Shown: positions 33,767 to 42,173, counted from the stretch's first letter. The stretch is DNA of 49,564 nucleotides from Chloroflexota bacterium (GCA_016179765.1 JACPCL010000038.1:1-49564), one strand, 5' to 3'. Translations and numbers: made by a program. The notes: generated from the sequence alone by a model not told the origin.

Positions 33767-33934
33767 TTACGCCCCAGGGATTGAGTCGCAGTTCAGACAT
33801 GCCAGTAGGAACCCAAGTAGGACGTAGTAGGCCATGAACATCGCGCCCAGAACAACAAGAAGGGACACTCTGGGCCGGGCTTTGATGGCCTGGCCTGCCG
33901 TGGTGAGATAGGCTCTGACACCCATTGATATCAT
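33767..33934 (-). CDS. 55-residue single-pass membrane protein
   Basis: Starts MISMGVRAYLTT and has one strong membrane helix (VSLLVVLGAMFMAYYVLLGF) followed by two cysteines (LACLNCD). The ATG overlaps the TGA of the preceding gene (ATGA), and the GGAGGAG ribosome site lies within it, so expression is coupled. No family is recognised. It lies downstream of the LuxR-like genes and may be the structural target or partner of that unit. Confidence 0.6.
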   Translation of the reverse strand: MISMGVRAYLTTAGQAIKARPRVSLLVVLGAMFMAYYVLLGFLLACLNCDSIPGA

Positions 33935-34314
33935 CGTCTCCTCCTGAGGGGAATCCCCTCTTTGCGTGCTTCCAGACCCTTTGAGCCGCCAGTAGGAATG
34001 CGCCAGACATCCTTCCTGGCCAGGCTCTCATTGAGCATCGCCTGGACATCTGTCAGGAGTATGCAGAGGAGGCGGGCCTTGGCCTGGCAGAGAGCAGCGT
34101 GGACATCGGAGGTGAGGGCGTCCAGCTCGCGGAAGATGCGGTCTGCCCCGCTAACCACTGCCAGCGTAATCTGCTGCTCAAAGCTGTTGCTTGGGCCTTT
34201 GCTTGGGAAGGCAGCAACTCTGACCTCCGCTGGTTTCTCAGGCTGGGTGGCGTCTTCAGACGCCTCATCAGCAAGGCATGGGGTTGGTCTGGCGTCGTTG
34301 ACATACATGGTCAT
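33931..34314 (-). CDS. paralogue of the orphan LuxR protein, N-terminal region only
   Basis: 127 residues. The first 80 match the N-terminal part of the product of 34360-34875 (RPTPCLADEASE..., FEQQITLAVVSGADRIFRELDALTSDVHA), but the LuxR DNA-binding domain is missing and the C-terminus is a basic tail ending PLRRRR. It could act as a dominant dimerisation partner of the full-length protein, or be a remnant whose tail is an unselected frame. A GAGGGG site precedes the ATG, as in the paralogue. The next small gene is coupled by an ATGA overlap. Confidence 0.55.
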   Translation of the reverse strand: MTMYVNDARPTPCLADEASEDATQPEKPAEVRVAAFPSKGPSNSFEQQITLAVVSGADRIFRELDALTSDVHAALCQAKARLLCILLTDVQAMLNESLARKDVWRIPTGGSKGLEARKEGIPLRRRR

Positions 34315-34359
34315 AGACCCCTCACGTCTCCCATGAGCGGGTAAGAGACCTCTGTTGAG

Positions 34360-34875
34360 CTACAGGGAGAGCCACCCACGGCGGACGGCAGTGACCACGG
34401 CGTGGGTGCGGTCCAAGGCGTGCAGTTTGGCCATGATATTGGTCAGGTGATTCTTCACGGTGCACTCCGTTATGTCCAACTGACAGCCAATGAGCTTGTT
34501 AGAGAAGCCCTCTGCCACCAGGTTCAGGACCTCCTGCTCCCGGCAGGTAAGAGGCCTCAGGGGACGGAGGCTCGCCTCAGGACTCGCTATCGTAGCTGAA
34601 AGGGTGTTGGGGCCGAAGTCTCCGGCCTCTTCCTGGAGCGTACGGAGGATGCGAGTCTTGTCCTGGTAAAGAACGGCGTAGATTTCGGAAGTGAGGGCGC
34701 TCAGACCATGGAAAATGCGGTCTGCCCTCCCATCCACCTCCTGGGCAAGCTGCTGCTCAAAGTCTTTGAAGGTAATAGCCTTGGGTTCTCCTGGCTCCCC
34801 AGGGTGAGAGACAACTTCAGGCGCTTCATCAGTAAGGCATGGTGTGGGCCTGGAGCCATTGGCAAACGTAGTCAT
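34360..34875 (-). CDS. orphan LuxR-type regulator without receiver domain
   Basis: 171 residues from the ATG at 34875 (GGAGG 5 nt upstream). The N-terminal about 100 residues have no recognised sensor domain. Residues about 105-171 are a GerE/LuxR helix-turn-helix: PLTCREQEVLNLVAEGFSNKLIGCQL, then CTVKNHLTNIMAKLHALDRTHAV. There is no phospho-acceptor domain, so activity may depend on the N-terminal part or on a partner. It lies between a truncated paralogue downstream and an HTH-only remnant upstream, giving three copies in tandem on one strand. Confidence 0.75.
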   Translation of the reverse strand: MTTFANGSRPTPCLTDEAPEVVSHPGEPGEPKAITFKDFEQQLAQEVDGRADRIFHGLSALTSEIYAVLYQDKTRILRTLQEEAGDFGPNTLSATIASPEASLRPLRPLTCREQEVLNLVAEGFSNKLIGCQLDITECTVKNHLTNIMAKLHALDRTHAVVTAVRRGWLSL

Positions 34876-34941
34876 AGACCCTCCTCTTTCTCGTGGACTC
34901 GTAACGGACATCCTTGGCGTTACAGGGATGTTCCAAGCGTG

Positions 34942-35124
34942 CTACAGAGAAAGCCACCCATGGCGGACAGCAGTGACCACCGCATGGGTGCGGTCCAAGG
35001 CATGCAGTTTGGCCATGATGTTCGCCAGGTGGTTCTTCACGGTGCGCTCAGATATGTACAGATGGACGCCGATGAGCCTGTTGGGGAAGCCCATGGCCAC
35101 CAGGCACAGGACCTCCTGTTCTCG
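34942..35124 (-). pseudogene. remnant of a third LuxR paralogue (HTH part only)
   Basis: The minus strand reads REQEVLCLVAMGFPNRLIGV..., TVKNHLANIMAKLHALDRTHAVV and ends GWLSL-stop, closely matching the HTH of the intact neighbour. There is no start codon and no N-terminal half. Just upstream, CTGGTAACCTGC looks like the codons preceding REQEVL in the intact gene, but about 20 extra bases separate them and break the frame. Confidence 0.75.
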
Positions 35125-35342
35125 CCAGCCACCTGTTCATACTCGCAGGTTACCAGCCTGCTGTAGGGGATTCGTGAAGGTAGTGTGAGAACAGCGTAAG
35201 AATCGGCCCTACGCCCAAGACGGCAGGGGCTGCGAAGGAAAGGGGGCGAGGGGGATGGTCGGAAGGGTTTCTCAGTGGCATGAGAGAGGGAAGCCCCTCT
35301 GGGGCTTTCTTGAAAGATAATAGAGGTGGCCGCGTGGCAGGG

Positions 35343-36686
35343 CTATACAGCAGGTGGCGCAGGCGGCTTTTTCCCCCACCACCTCCGCATCCGTTCCGCC
35401 ACCTCTTTCTCGTGGCCCTGCTCCGTCGGCTCGTAGTAGGTCTTGCCCTTCAGGTTGTCCGGCAGGTTCTGCTGGCCGGTGAAGTGCTCTGGGTAGTCGT
35501 GGGCGTACTGGTACTCCTTGCCGTAGCCAAGCTCTCGCATGAGGTTGGTGACGGCGTTGCGCAGGTGCAGGGGCACGGGGTCGTTGCGTGTGGCGCGCAC
35601 ATCCTCCATGGCGCGAGTGAGGGCGGCGTAGGCGGAGTTGCTTTTGGGGGCCGTCGCCAGGTAAACGGTGGCCTCCGCCAGAGGGATGCGCCCCTCGGGC
35701 ATGCCGATGAAGTGGACGGCCTGCTGGGCTGCGACGGCCACAGGCAAAGCCATGGGGTCGGCCATGCCGATGTCCTCGGAGGCCAGGATGACGATGCGTC
35801 GGGCGATGAACAGGGGGTCTTCGCCCGCTTCTATCATGCGGCCCAGCCAGTAGAGGGCCGCATTGGGGTCGGAGGCGCGGACGGACTTGATGAAGGCGGA
35901 GATGGTGTCGTAGTGCAGGTCGCCGGCGCGGTCGTACTGGAGGGAGCGGCGTTGGAGGGCGTCCTCCACGGTGGCAAGGGCAACGATGCGGTTGCCCTCC
36001 CCGTCAGGCTGGGTGGAGGCGACGGCCAGCTCCAGGGCGTTAAGGGCCACCCGGGCGTCGCCGTTGGCCAGGGAGAGGAGCAGGCGACGGGCGGCGGGCT
36101 CCAGGGTGGCGTGCTGCGCGCCCAGGCCGCGTTCGGCATCGGAGGTGGCCCGGTCCACGATCACCCCCACGTCGTCATCGGTCAGGGCGTTCAGGGTGAA
36201 GACGCGGCAGCGGGAGAGCAGGGGCGCGATGACCTCAAAGGAGGGGTTCTCCGTGGTGGCGCCGATGAAGGTGACGACGCCTTCCTCCACGTGGGGCAGG
36301 ACGACATCCTGCTGGGCTTTGTTGAAGCGGTGAATCTCGTCCACGAAGAGGATGGTGCGCTGGCCCGTCATGCCCAGGCGGTCGCGGGCCTCCCCGATGA
36401 TGCGCCGCAGATCCGCCACGCCGGCGGTGACGGCGGAGACCTGCTCAAAGTGGGCGTGGGTGACGCCGGCGATGATGAGGGCCAGGGTGGTCTTGCCTGA
36501 GCCAGGGGGGCCCCACAGGACGATGGAGGGGATGCTGTCGGCCTCTATGCTGCGGCGCAGCACCCTGTCCGGGCCAACGATGTGCTGCTGGCCCACCAGC
36601 TCGTCAAAGGAGCGGGGGCGCATGCGGGCGGCCAGGGGCGCGGCGCGTTTCTGGCGCTGCCGCCGGCTGTGGTCAAAGAGGGTCAT
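35343..36686 (-). CDS. rarA: replication-associated recombination protein A (AAA+ ATPase)
   Basis: 447 residues of the RarA/MgsA/WRNIP1 family, related to clamp-loader subunits. Walker A is GPPGSGKT (59-66), Walker B is FVDEIHR (near 116), sensor 1 GATTENPSF follows, and the C-terminal MgsA tetramerisation region contains YDTISAFIKSVRASDPNAALYWLGRM and DIGMADP. It acts at stalled replication forks. It stands alone, with a gene-free region containing a tandem repeat upstream. Confidence 0.95.
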   Translation of the reverse strand: MTLFDHSRRQRQKRAAPLAARMRPRSFDELVGQQHIVGPDRVLRRSIEADSIPSIVLWGPPGSGKTTLALIIAGVTHAHFEQVSAVTAGVADLRRIIGEARDRLGMTGQRTILFVDEIHRFNKAQQDVVLPHVEEGVVTFIGATTENPSFEVIAPLLSRCRVFTLNALTDDDVGVIVDRATSDAERGLGAQHATLEPAARRLLLSLANGDARVALNALELAVASTQPDGEGNRIVALATVEDALQRRSLQYDRAGDLHYDTISAFIKSVRASDPNAALYWLGRMIEAGEDPLFIARRIVILASEDIGMADPMALPVAVAAQQAVHFIGMPEGRIPLAEATVYLATAPKSNSAYAALTRAMEDVRATRNDPVPLHLRNAVTNLMRELGYGKEYQYAHDYPEHFTGQQNLPDNLKGKTYYEPTEQGHEKEVAERMRRWWGKKPPAPPAV

Positions 36687-36988
36687 GACCTAACCCCCGT
36701 CCCCTTCCCCAGGGGGGAAGGGGGGAACTCCTCTAGGGTTTGACGGTGGGCAGCACAAGTGTACGACAGAGACGGGCAAGCGGGCAAGCGGGCAGACGGA
36801 CAGACGGACAGACGGACTGGCGGGCAGAGGGCTGGGGCTGGGATTCGTTTTAGTTTTTTGGAGGAACGAATCCGAGATTCGTAACAGACGATAGAGGTAA
36901 GTTAAGGTGTAGGGATGTGTCTATGGGACAAGGATACCGCCAAGGGAGGAGGATGGGGAAGGGGCGGATGGCAGGGGGGGAGGACGGC
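36687..36988. other. gene-free spacer with tandem octamer repeat and inverted repeat
   Basis: A stretch of octamers occupies 36774-36829. GGATTCGTT at 36841-36849 is the reverse complement of AACGAATCC at 36865-36873, forming a loose hairpin around a T-run. Otherwise G-rich sequence without genes. Confidence 0.6.
36774..36829 (+). repeat. seven-unit tandem octamer repeat
   Basis: Units read GGGCAAGC, GGGCAAGC, GGGCAGAC, GGACAGAC, GGACAGAC, GGACTGGC, GGGCAGAG. The period is 8, so copy-number change would alter spacing by 8 bp steps. It lies between the divergent rarA and R-M genes. Confidence 0.8.
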
Positions 36989-37020
36989 TGGATATTGAGC
37001 ACCCAAGAGGATAATATCCA
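36989..37020 (+). promoter_or_regulatory. promoter/operator region of the R-M gene
   Basis: TGGATATT (36989-36996) and its reverse complement AATATCCA (37013-37020) form an 8-bp inverted repeat. A -10-like GATAAT (37010-37015) lies in the right arm. The predicted start site is about 20 nt before the ATG. This would suit repression of the restriction enzyme, but the regulator is unknown. Confidence 0.45.
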
Positions 37021-37041
37021 CACAGCACACGGAGGTGAGCG

Positions 37042-40000
37042 ATGCCACCGAAAGAAAGTTTGCGAGAGAAGCTTAGGAACATAGAAGGCAGGAGCGCGTC
37101 TTTCAGGCAGGAGGCCACCCTACGTCAAGAGTTTGTAGAGGCGATCAACGGATTCTTGAAAGAGAGCGGTTTGACTCAAAAAGAAGTCAGGGCTGTCCTG
37201 GAAGAGAAGGTGATACATGGACGCGCGGATGCCCGGGTTGGAGGCATTGTCTTTGAGCTGAAGCAGCCGTCGGTAGGGATAGAGGCGGCGATTGCAGATA
37301 CCAAGCGAAGAGTAGCGGAAGCTGGCAAGTGGTCTGGCAGAGGAGTCTGGGGGGTGGCCTACGATGGCGCGCAGCTTGCCTTCGTTGGCACAGAGGGTGA
37401 GTTGATTGGACAAGTTCAAACAGCGGCCAAGGGGGCAGTCAGGCTTCAGTCGTGGTTGATCAGTTTGGGCGCCGAAGTTGCAACAGTAGAGGATTTTGTG
37501 AACCGCCTGGGCGCGCCGTCTGAACTGGCTCAGTTGGCAATAGAGGAACTGTGGAATTTATTCCAGAAATACCGGAAGACTGTAGGGTTTATTGATGAAG
37601 TATTTACGGTCTGGCGGTCGCTCTATGGTCTGACGACTAACCTGAATGACGACGCCAAGCGGGGGTTACGGCGGTCCGCGCCAATAAGAATTGCTAGTGG
37701 GCAAGAGCACGAGTACCTGTTTGTGTTGGAGACGTATCTGGCTTTGTTGCTCAAGCTCTTGGTAGCGCGCGTTGCGGTGCAACAGGGGCTGACGAACGCT
37801 ACGTCTGTGGTGGAACTGGTTCCAGAAAGAGGCAGCTATGTCCTTGGGCTACGGGGACTAGGGCAACGGGTACCCAACTTGCAGGGTGTATTTGAGCAGG
37901 ATGTGTTCCTGTGGCCTGCTGATGTGGTGCCGGAGGCCCCAGAGGTTGCGCGACAACTGGATGACATTATCCGAAGGATAGCTGCGACGGTAGATGACGT
38001 GGACCTAGTCGGGGCTTCCGAGGACTTCTTGCGGCAGGTGTACCAGCGCTTCCTAGACCCTGTTAGCCGCCGCAGCTTGGGAGAGTTTTACACGAGCAAA
38101 GAGATTGTGCAGGAGACGATGGATGCTGTGGGGTTTGACGGAGACCGTGGGAAGCGAGTTGTGGACATTTCGTGTGGGAGCGGCGCTTTTCTGTTGGAGG
38201 CAATTGACAGGGTTATAGCCAGGAACGGTATAAGTGACACTCTCTTGGCCGATATTACCAGCAACATACAGGGGATAGACATCCATCCATTCGCCGTGGC
38301 AATGGCGCGGGTGAACTATCTGATTGCCGTGGCGAGACTGCTGCCACAAGAGGAGCCGTTTAACATACCGGTCTATTGGGCTGATTCACTTACAAGGCTG
38401 AGGGAGTACGGTGACAAGCGCCAGATGGCGGGGGCACGGAAGCCGATTGCCGTGCCTATAGCGGGGTTAGGGACGTTTACGATGCCTGACCCCGAGGAGG
38501 TTACGTGGGACGACTTTCTCCAACTGGTGGGGCAAGCGGTGGAGGAAGCGGAGCGGTTCCAGAGGGGACGCTTGAATGTTGAAAACGTATGGCGGCAGTT
38601 CACCGCCAAGGCGGGTGAGGAACGGTGGGCGCGGTGGACCATTTGGGAAGATACGCTGAAGGGGTTTGTGGGGGCCATAGTGAAGCGGCACAACGAGAAC
38701 CGAGATATGCGGTGGCTACCCTTGCTGCGCAACTCCCTTGTGGTAGAACGGCTGGTTGGAAGCTGCGACTATGTGGTTGGCAATCCACCCTGGGTGCGCA
38801 TCCACAACATTAGCAAAGAAATTCGCGACCGCCTCTTTACTCAGTATCAGGTTTGTAGAGATGCGGGGTGGAAGATGGGTGCAAAGTTGGGACATGGAGG
38901 GCGGGGGTTTGGCCGGCAGGTGGACTACTCGCTGGCCTTTGTGGAGCGGGCGCTGGAGTTCCTGCGGTCAGTCCCGGCAGGCAAGCTGGGGTACGTCATA
39001 ACTTCCAAATGGGTACATGCACTGTATGGCAATGCGTTGCGGAAGGAACTGGCGCAGAACCACCGTCTTATGCGGCTTACGGACTACTCCTTGCAGGCCA
39101 GGCCTCTTTTTGAGGATGCCACCAACTATCCCCTTATCATGGCGGTGGAAAAGGGATTTCCCAGGAACCGCCGAAATGTGGATGTGACAGTGGCGGGACC
39201 CGATGGGGGAAGATTGGATTTCCAAGTGGATCAGCAAGACTTACAAGTCATAGCGGGAGACAAAGAGTCTCCGTGGGTGCTTGTACCGCCAGGGGTTAGG
39301 CAGGCCTTTGAAAAGATGCAGAAGGGACGGTTCTACCGGAAGCTGCTTGGTCAGATTGCCGGTTCTGGGCCACAAATGGGGGTAAAGACATCGGCCAATG
39401 ACATTTACATTATCAAACACTGGCGAGAGGTCCCGGATGCACCTGGGATGGCGCTCGTGGAAACTGAGGGGTATTCCAAGGTGGCTGACTCAGACAAAGA
39501 GCTGTACCAGGCCAGGATAGAAACGAGCGTGCTGCGGCCCCTGGTGCGCGGGCGGGACGTTGAGGCCTGGAAATACAAAGTACAGGACTCCATCCTTTGG
39601 ACACACGATGATGTAACAGGGAAGGTCTTCCAGGAACTGCCGCCGCGGGCGCAGGAGTATTTTGGAAAGCACAACAGGCGGCTTGCGGCGCGGGATGACT
39701 ACAAGAAAGGGATGCCTGCGTGGACGATATTTAGAACAGGGCAGGAGAAGCTGGGCGGCAAAGTGGCATGGCAGGAATTATCGCATCAACTAGGAGCCGT
39801 ATATGTGCCAGGCAGCTTTGCTCTTAAGTCAGGGGAACTGGCAACTTTAGTGCCTCTTCAAACGGTCTATCTTGTATCTGTTCCTTCAGCAGAAGTTGGA
39901 TACATAGTTGCTGGCCTATTCAATTCACTGCCTGTTCGAGGTTACACTTCTGGTTTCGCAGAGCGAGCCAGAGGAGCCTATTTCAGGTCAATAAGTTGGG

Positions 40001-40278
40001 TAGTAGGGCTAATTCCTGTTCCCCAAGAGGTGGAATGGCTGTTGAGTGATGGCAAAAGCGTGGCTCCAGCCCTGAAGCGTGTGTTGGAGATCAGCCAGTC
40101 GCTGCACGAGAATTCAGCACGGAGCGACAGAGGGCAGTTGGAGACGGAGTTAGACGGAGAGGTAGGGAAACTTTACGGGCTGGGAGAGGCTGACATGAGG
40201 GCGCTGCGTGACTATCTGGCGTTCATACGAAGGAAAGAACCAACGGCTGTAGTCGTGACGGAAGAAGAGGGCGAGTAG
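37042..40278 (+). CDS. type IIG restriction-modification enzyme (nuclease + N6-adenine methyltransferase)
   Basis: A 1,078-residue single-chain R-M protein. Residues 1-100 hold a PD-(D/E)xK nuclease motif, Asp63...Glu72-Leu-Lys74 (RADARVGGIVFELKQP). A helical connector follows, then the methyltransferase: FYTSKEIV and VDISCGSGAF (374-383, SAM motif I) and the catalytic NPPW (581-584), typical of gamma-class adenine methylation. The C-terminal 400 residues should contain the target-recognition domain. A strong GGAGGTGAG site precedes the ATG. No separate specificity or control gene is present. The gene is moderately less GC-rich than rarA, and its TAG stop lies within a REP palindrome (40275-40302). 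Confidence 0.87.
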   Translation: MPPKESLREKLRNIEGRSASFRQEATLRQEFVEAINGFLKESGLTQKEVRAVLEEKVIHGRADARVGGIVFELKQPSVGIEAAIADTKRRVAEAGKWSGRGVWGVAYDGAQLAFVGTEGELIGQVQTAAKGAVRLQSWLISLGAEVATVEDFVNRLGAPSELAQLAIEELWNLFQKYRKTVGFIDEVFTVWRSLYGLTTNLNDDAKRGLRRSAPIRIASGQEHEYLFVLETYLALLLKLLVARVAVQQGLTNATSVVELVPERGSYVLGLRGLGQRVPNLQGVFEQDVFLWPADVVPEAPEVARQLDDIIRRIAATVDDVDLVGASEDFLRQVYQRFLDPVSRRSLGEFYTSKEIVQETMDAVGFDGDRGKRVVDISCGSGAFLLEAIDRVIARNGISDTLLADITSNIQGIDIHPFAVAMARVNYLIAVARLLPQEEPFNIPVYWADSLTRLREYGDKRQMAGARKPIAVPIAGLGTFTMPDPEEVTWDDFLQLVGQAVEEAERFQRGRLNVENVWRQFTAKAGEERWARWTIWEDTLKGFVGAIVKRHNENRDMRWLPLLRNSLVVERLVGSCDYVVGNPPWVRIHNISKEIRDRLFTQYQVCRDAGWKMGAKLGHGGRGFGRQVDYSLAFVERALEFLRSVPAGKLGYVITSKWVHALYGNALRKELAQNHRLMRLTDYSLQARPLFEDATNYPLIMAVEKGFPRNRRNVDVTVAGPDGGRLDFQVDQQDLQVIAGDKESPWVLVPPGVRQAFEKMQKGRFYRKLLGQIAGSGPQMGVKTSANDIYIIKHWREVPDAPGMALVETEGYSKVADSDKELYQARIETSVLRPLVRGRDVEAWKYKVQDSILWTHDDVTGKVFQELPPRAQEYFGKHNRRLAARDDYKKGMPAWTIFRTGQEKLGGKVAWQELSHQLGAVYVPGSFALKSGELATLVPLQTVYLVSVPSAEVGYIVAGLFNSLPVRGYTSGFAERARGAYFRSISWVVGLIPVPQEVEWLLSDGKSVAPALKRVLEISQSLHENSARSDRGQLETELDGEVGKLYGLGEADMRALRDYLAFIRRKEPTAVVVTEEEGE

Positions 40279-40302
40279 GGGCGCAGCATGCTGCGCCCCT
40301 AC
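40275..40302. repeat. REP-like palindrome, copy 1
   Basis: A perfect 28-bp palindrome: half-site GTAGGGGCGCAGCA followed directly by its reverse complement. Identical copies are at 40562-40589 and 40876-40903. The GTAG at the foot matches the tetranucleotide required in known REP elements, and here it supplies the TAG stop of the R-M gene. Confidence 0.9.
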
Positions 40303-40853
40303 GGGTGTGTGGCGGCAGGGTTGTGTTCGTCGTCCTGCCAGTTGGTGGGGTTGTCTATGATGTATTGGCGAACGGCGTTCAATTCGGCGTCGTCGCGGAT
40401 GATGCGTTCATAGTAGTTGCGTTGCCATAGGAACCGAGGCGTGGTCTGGTGAATGGTGCTCGCATTCCGTGACACGGCCGATTTGTAGGAACGCACGATT
40501 GCCCCCAAGGAACCTGGGAGAACGTTATTCGGTGTGGCGGTATGTCGGGGCACGGCGGAGCGTAGGGGCGCAGCATGCTGCGCCCCTACGGGTGTAAGCC
40601 ATAGCACACCATGGACATGATTGGGCATTACGATGAAAGCGTCCAATCGGGCGTTGGGGAAATGGCCTGGGATGGCATTCCAGCAATCCTGGGCGATGCG
40701 GCCGCAGTTGTTCAGATGCATCTCGCCGTTGACAATGTCACCGAAGAGGGGGAGACGCTGGAAGGTGCAGAGGGTGACGAAATAGCCGCCAGGTGAAGCG
40801 TAGTCGTACCCTGGCAGGCGGATGGAACGACGACGATGTTCAGGTGTGGACAT
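40299..40853 (-). CDS. REP-associated tyrosine transposase (RAYT, Y1/HUH family)
   Basis: A 184-residue single-strand transposase-like nuclease. YDYASPGGYFVTLCTFQR is the family opening, VMPNHVHGV carries the HUH pair His79/His81, and LWQRNYYERIIRDDAELN gives the catalytic tyrosine (147 or 148). RAYTs act on REP hairpins with a GTAG foot rather than on classical insertion-sequence ends. Three identical 28-bp GTAG palindromes surround and interrupt the gene; the inner one is translated in frame as VGAQHAAPLR (residues 89-98). The gene is probably intact and domesticated or self-mobile. It is on the opposite strand from the R-M gene. Confidence 0.88.
   Translation of the reverse strand: MSTPEHRRRSIRLPGYDYASPGGYFVTLCTFQRLPLFGDIVNGEMHLNNCGRIAQDCWNAIPGHFPNARLDAFIVMPNHVHGVLWLTPVGAQHAAPLRSAVPRHTATPNNVLPGSLGAIVRSYKSAVSRNASTIHQTTPRFLWQRNYYERIIRDDAELNAVRQYIIDNPTNWQDDEHNPAATHP
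40562..40589. repeat. REP-like palindrome, copy 2, inside the RAYT coding sequence
   Basis: Identical to copies 1 and 3. It lies in frame between the HUH motif and the tyrosine motif, in a linker region, so the protein remains open. Confidence 0.9.
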
Positions 40854-40875
40854 TGTTTGAATGGCGTGATTGATG

Positions 40876-40903
40876 GTAGGGGCGCAGCATGCTGCGCCCC
40901 TAC
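40876..40903. repeat. REP-like palindrome, copy 3
   Basis: Identical to copies 1 and 2, 22 nt upstream of the RAYT start codon. It is immediately followed by a different GTAG-footed hairpin in inverse orientation (40905-40934). Confidence 0.9.
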
Positions 40904-40904
40904 G

Positions 40905-40934
40905 TGATGGGCAGACACGTTGGTCTGCCCCTAC
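40905..40934 (-). repeat. second REP variant next to copy 3
   Basis: On the minus strand GTAGGGGCAGAC, a six-base loop and GTCTGCCC form an 8-bp hairpin with a GTAG foot. Together with copy 3 it makes an inverted pair, as in BIME arrangements. Confidence 0.65.
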
Positions 40935-40952
40935 GGACGACGGCCGCTATCC

Positions 40953-42140
40953 CTATCGTCCCCAGAGCTGCTTGGTGGCGATGTCTGCGCCTTCCCTCAT
41001 GGCACGGAACTTGGCCCAGCAGATGGAAGGGTGGGCGACACGGGTGCCCAGGCCGCAGTCGGTGCCGGCGATGAGGTTTTCGCGGCCCACCAGCCTGGCG
41101 TAGCGCAGAAGGCGCTCGGCCACCAGCTCCGGGTGCTCAATCATGTTGGTGATGTGGCCGACGACGCCTGGCATGAGGATCTTGCCGGCGGGGAGCTTGA
41201 CGGTCTCCCAGACGTGGTAGTCCTGCTCGTGGCGTGGGTTGGAGGCCTCAATGGAGATACACTGGGCTTTGACCTTCAGGACGACCTGGATGATGTCCCG
41301 TAGCTCAATGTCGTTCCTGTGGGGGCCGTGGCCGCTGCCCCAGCAGGTGTGCAGGCGCACGCGGTCCTCCGGGAGTCCACGGAGGGCGTGGTTGATGGCG
41401 TCCACGCGGATTTCGGCGTACCGCTGGTACTGGGGCACGGTCATCTCGGGGTGGATCTGCCAGGCGTCGGGAAGGTCGGGGTCGTCTATTTGCAGGATGA
41501 AGCCCGCATCCACGATGGCCTTGTACTCCTCGTGCATGGCGTCGGCGATGGCGTACAGGAAGGCTTCGTCGCTGGGGTAGTGCTGGTTCCAGAGCCAGTG
41601 CTCTATGGTGCCGGGGGCGATGGCCGGCATGAAGGCCTCTTCCACCCGGGCGCCCTGGAGCGCGGCCTTGAAGTTTTCAATGTCGGTGCGAATGGCCTCC
41701 TGGCCAATGTACTTGACGGGGCCGACGCAGAAGACGGGGCGGTTGGCGCCGCCCGCGGGTGCGGGAGCGGCCCCGACCCTTGGCGGGCCGACGCCGCCGG
41801 CGCCCATGGCGAAGAACTCCGGGAACTCCTTCAGGTCCCGGCCGGTGATGTTGCGCGCCTGGGGCAAAGCCTCTGGCGCCCGCTGCTCCAGCCCGCTGAG
41901 GCGCACGCGGGCGTAGTTGGAGAAGCCGCCCTTGCCGAACTCGCCGTCGTTGACGATGTCCATGCCGGACTTCACCTGGTCCTGGACGACCTGGGCGACT
42001 GCGCTCTTGAGACGCCGGTTCATGGCGGCCTTGTCATAGGGTTCGCCGTTTTCCATGGCGGTGACCATGTCACGCAGGTCGTCGGGCCGGGCCAAGCTGC
42101 CGGCGTGGGAGGTAAGTATCCGGTTGGCGCTCCGCTTCAT
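40953..42140 (-). CDS. MetE C-terminal-like methyltransferase family protein
   Basis: 395 residues of the cobalamin-independent methionine synthase (C-terminal domain) family. TSHAGSLARP at the start, VNDGEFGK, then LHTCWGSGHGP with the His-x-Cys zinc ligands and AGTDCGLG with the third Cys. The N-terminal MetE half is absent, so this is one of the short family members whose substrate is often not homocysteine; alkyl transfer from a small thioether is possible. AAGGAG precedes the ATG and a good promoter (42174-42201) lies upstream. The gene is alone on its transcript; REP elements follow it. Confidence 0.82.
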   Translation of the reverse strand: MKRSANRILTSHAGSLARPDDLRDMVTAMENGEPYDKAAMNRRLKSAVAQVVQDQVKSGMDIVNDGEFGKGGFSNYARVRLSGLEQRAPEALPQARNITGRDLKEFPEFFAMGAGGVGPPRVGAAPAPAGGANRPVFCVGPVKYIGQEAIRTDIENFKAALQGARVEEAFMPAIAPGTIEHWLWNQHYPSDEAFLYAIADAMHEEYKAIVDAGFILQIDDPDLPDAWQIHPEMTVPQYQRYAEIRVDAINHALRGLPEDRVRLHTCWGSGHGPHRNDIELRDIIQVVLKVKAQCISIEASNPRHEQDYHVWETVKLPAGKILMPGVVGHITNMIEHPELVAERLLRYARLVGRENLIAGTDCGLGTRVAHPSICWAKFRAMREGADIATKQLWGR

Positions 42141-42173
42141 GTCGTCTTCTCCTTGTGGTTAGAATGCACGGCC

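Noticed and set aside
35280-36500. 406-codon forward open frame over rarA
   Set aside because: Antisense shadow; no motif and no ribosome site.
36774-36829. CRISPR array
   Set aside because: Units are 8 bp in direct tandem without spacers, and no cas genes are present.
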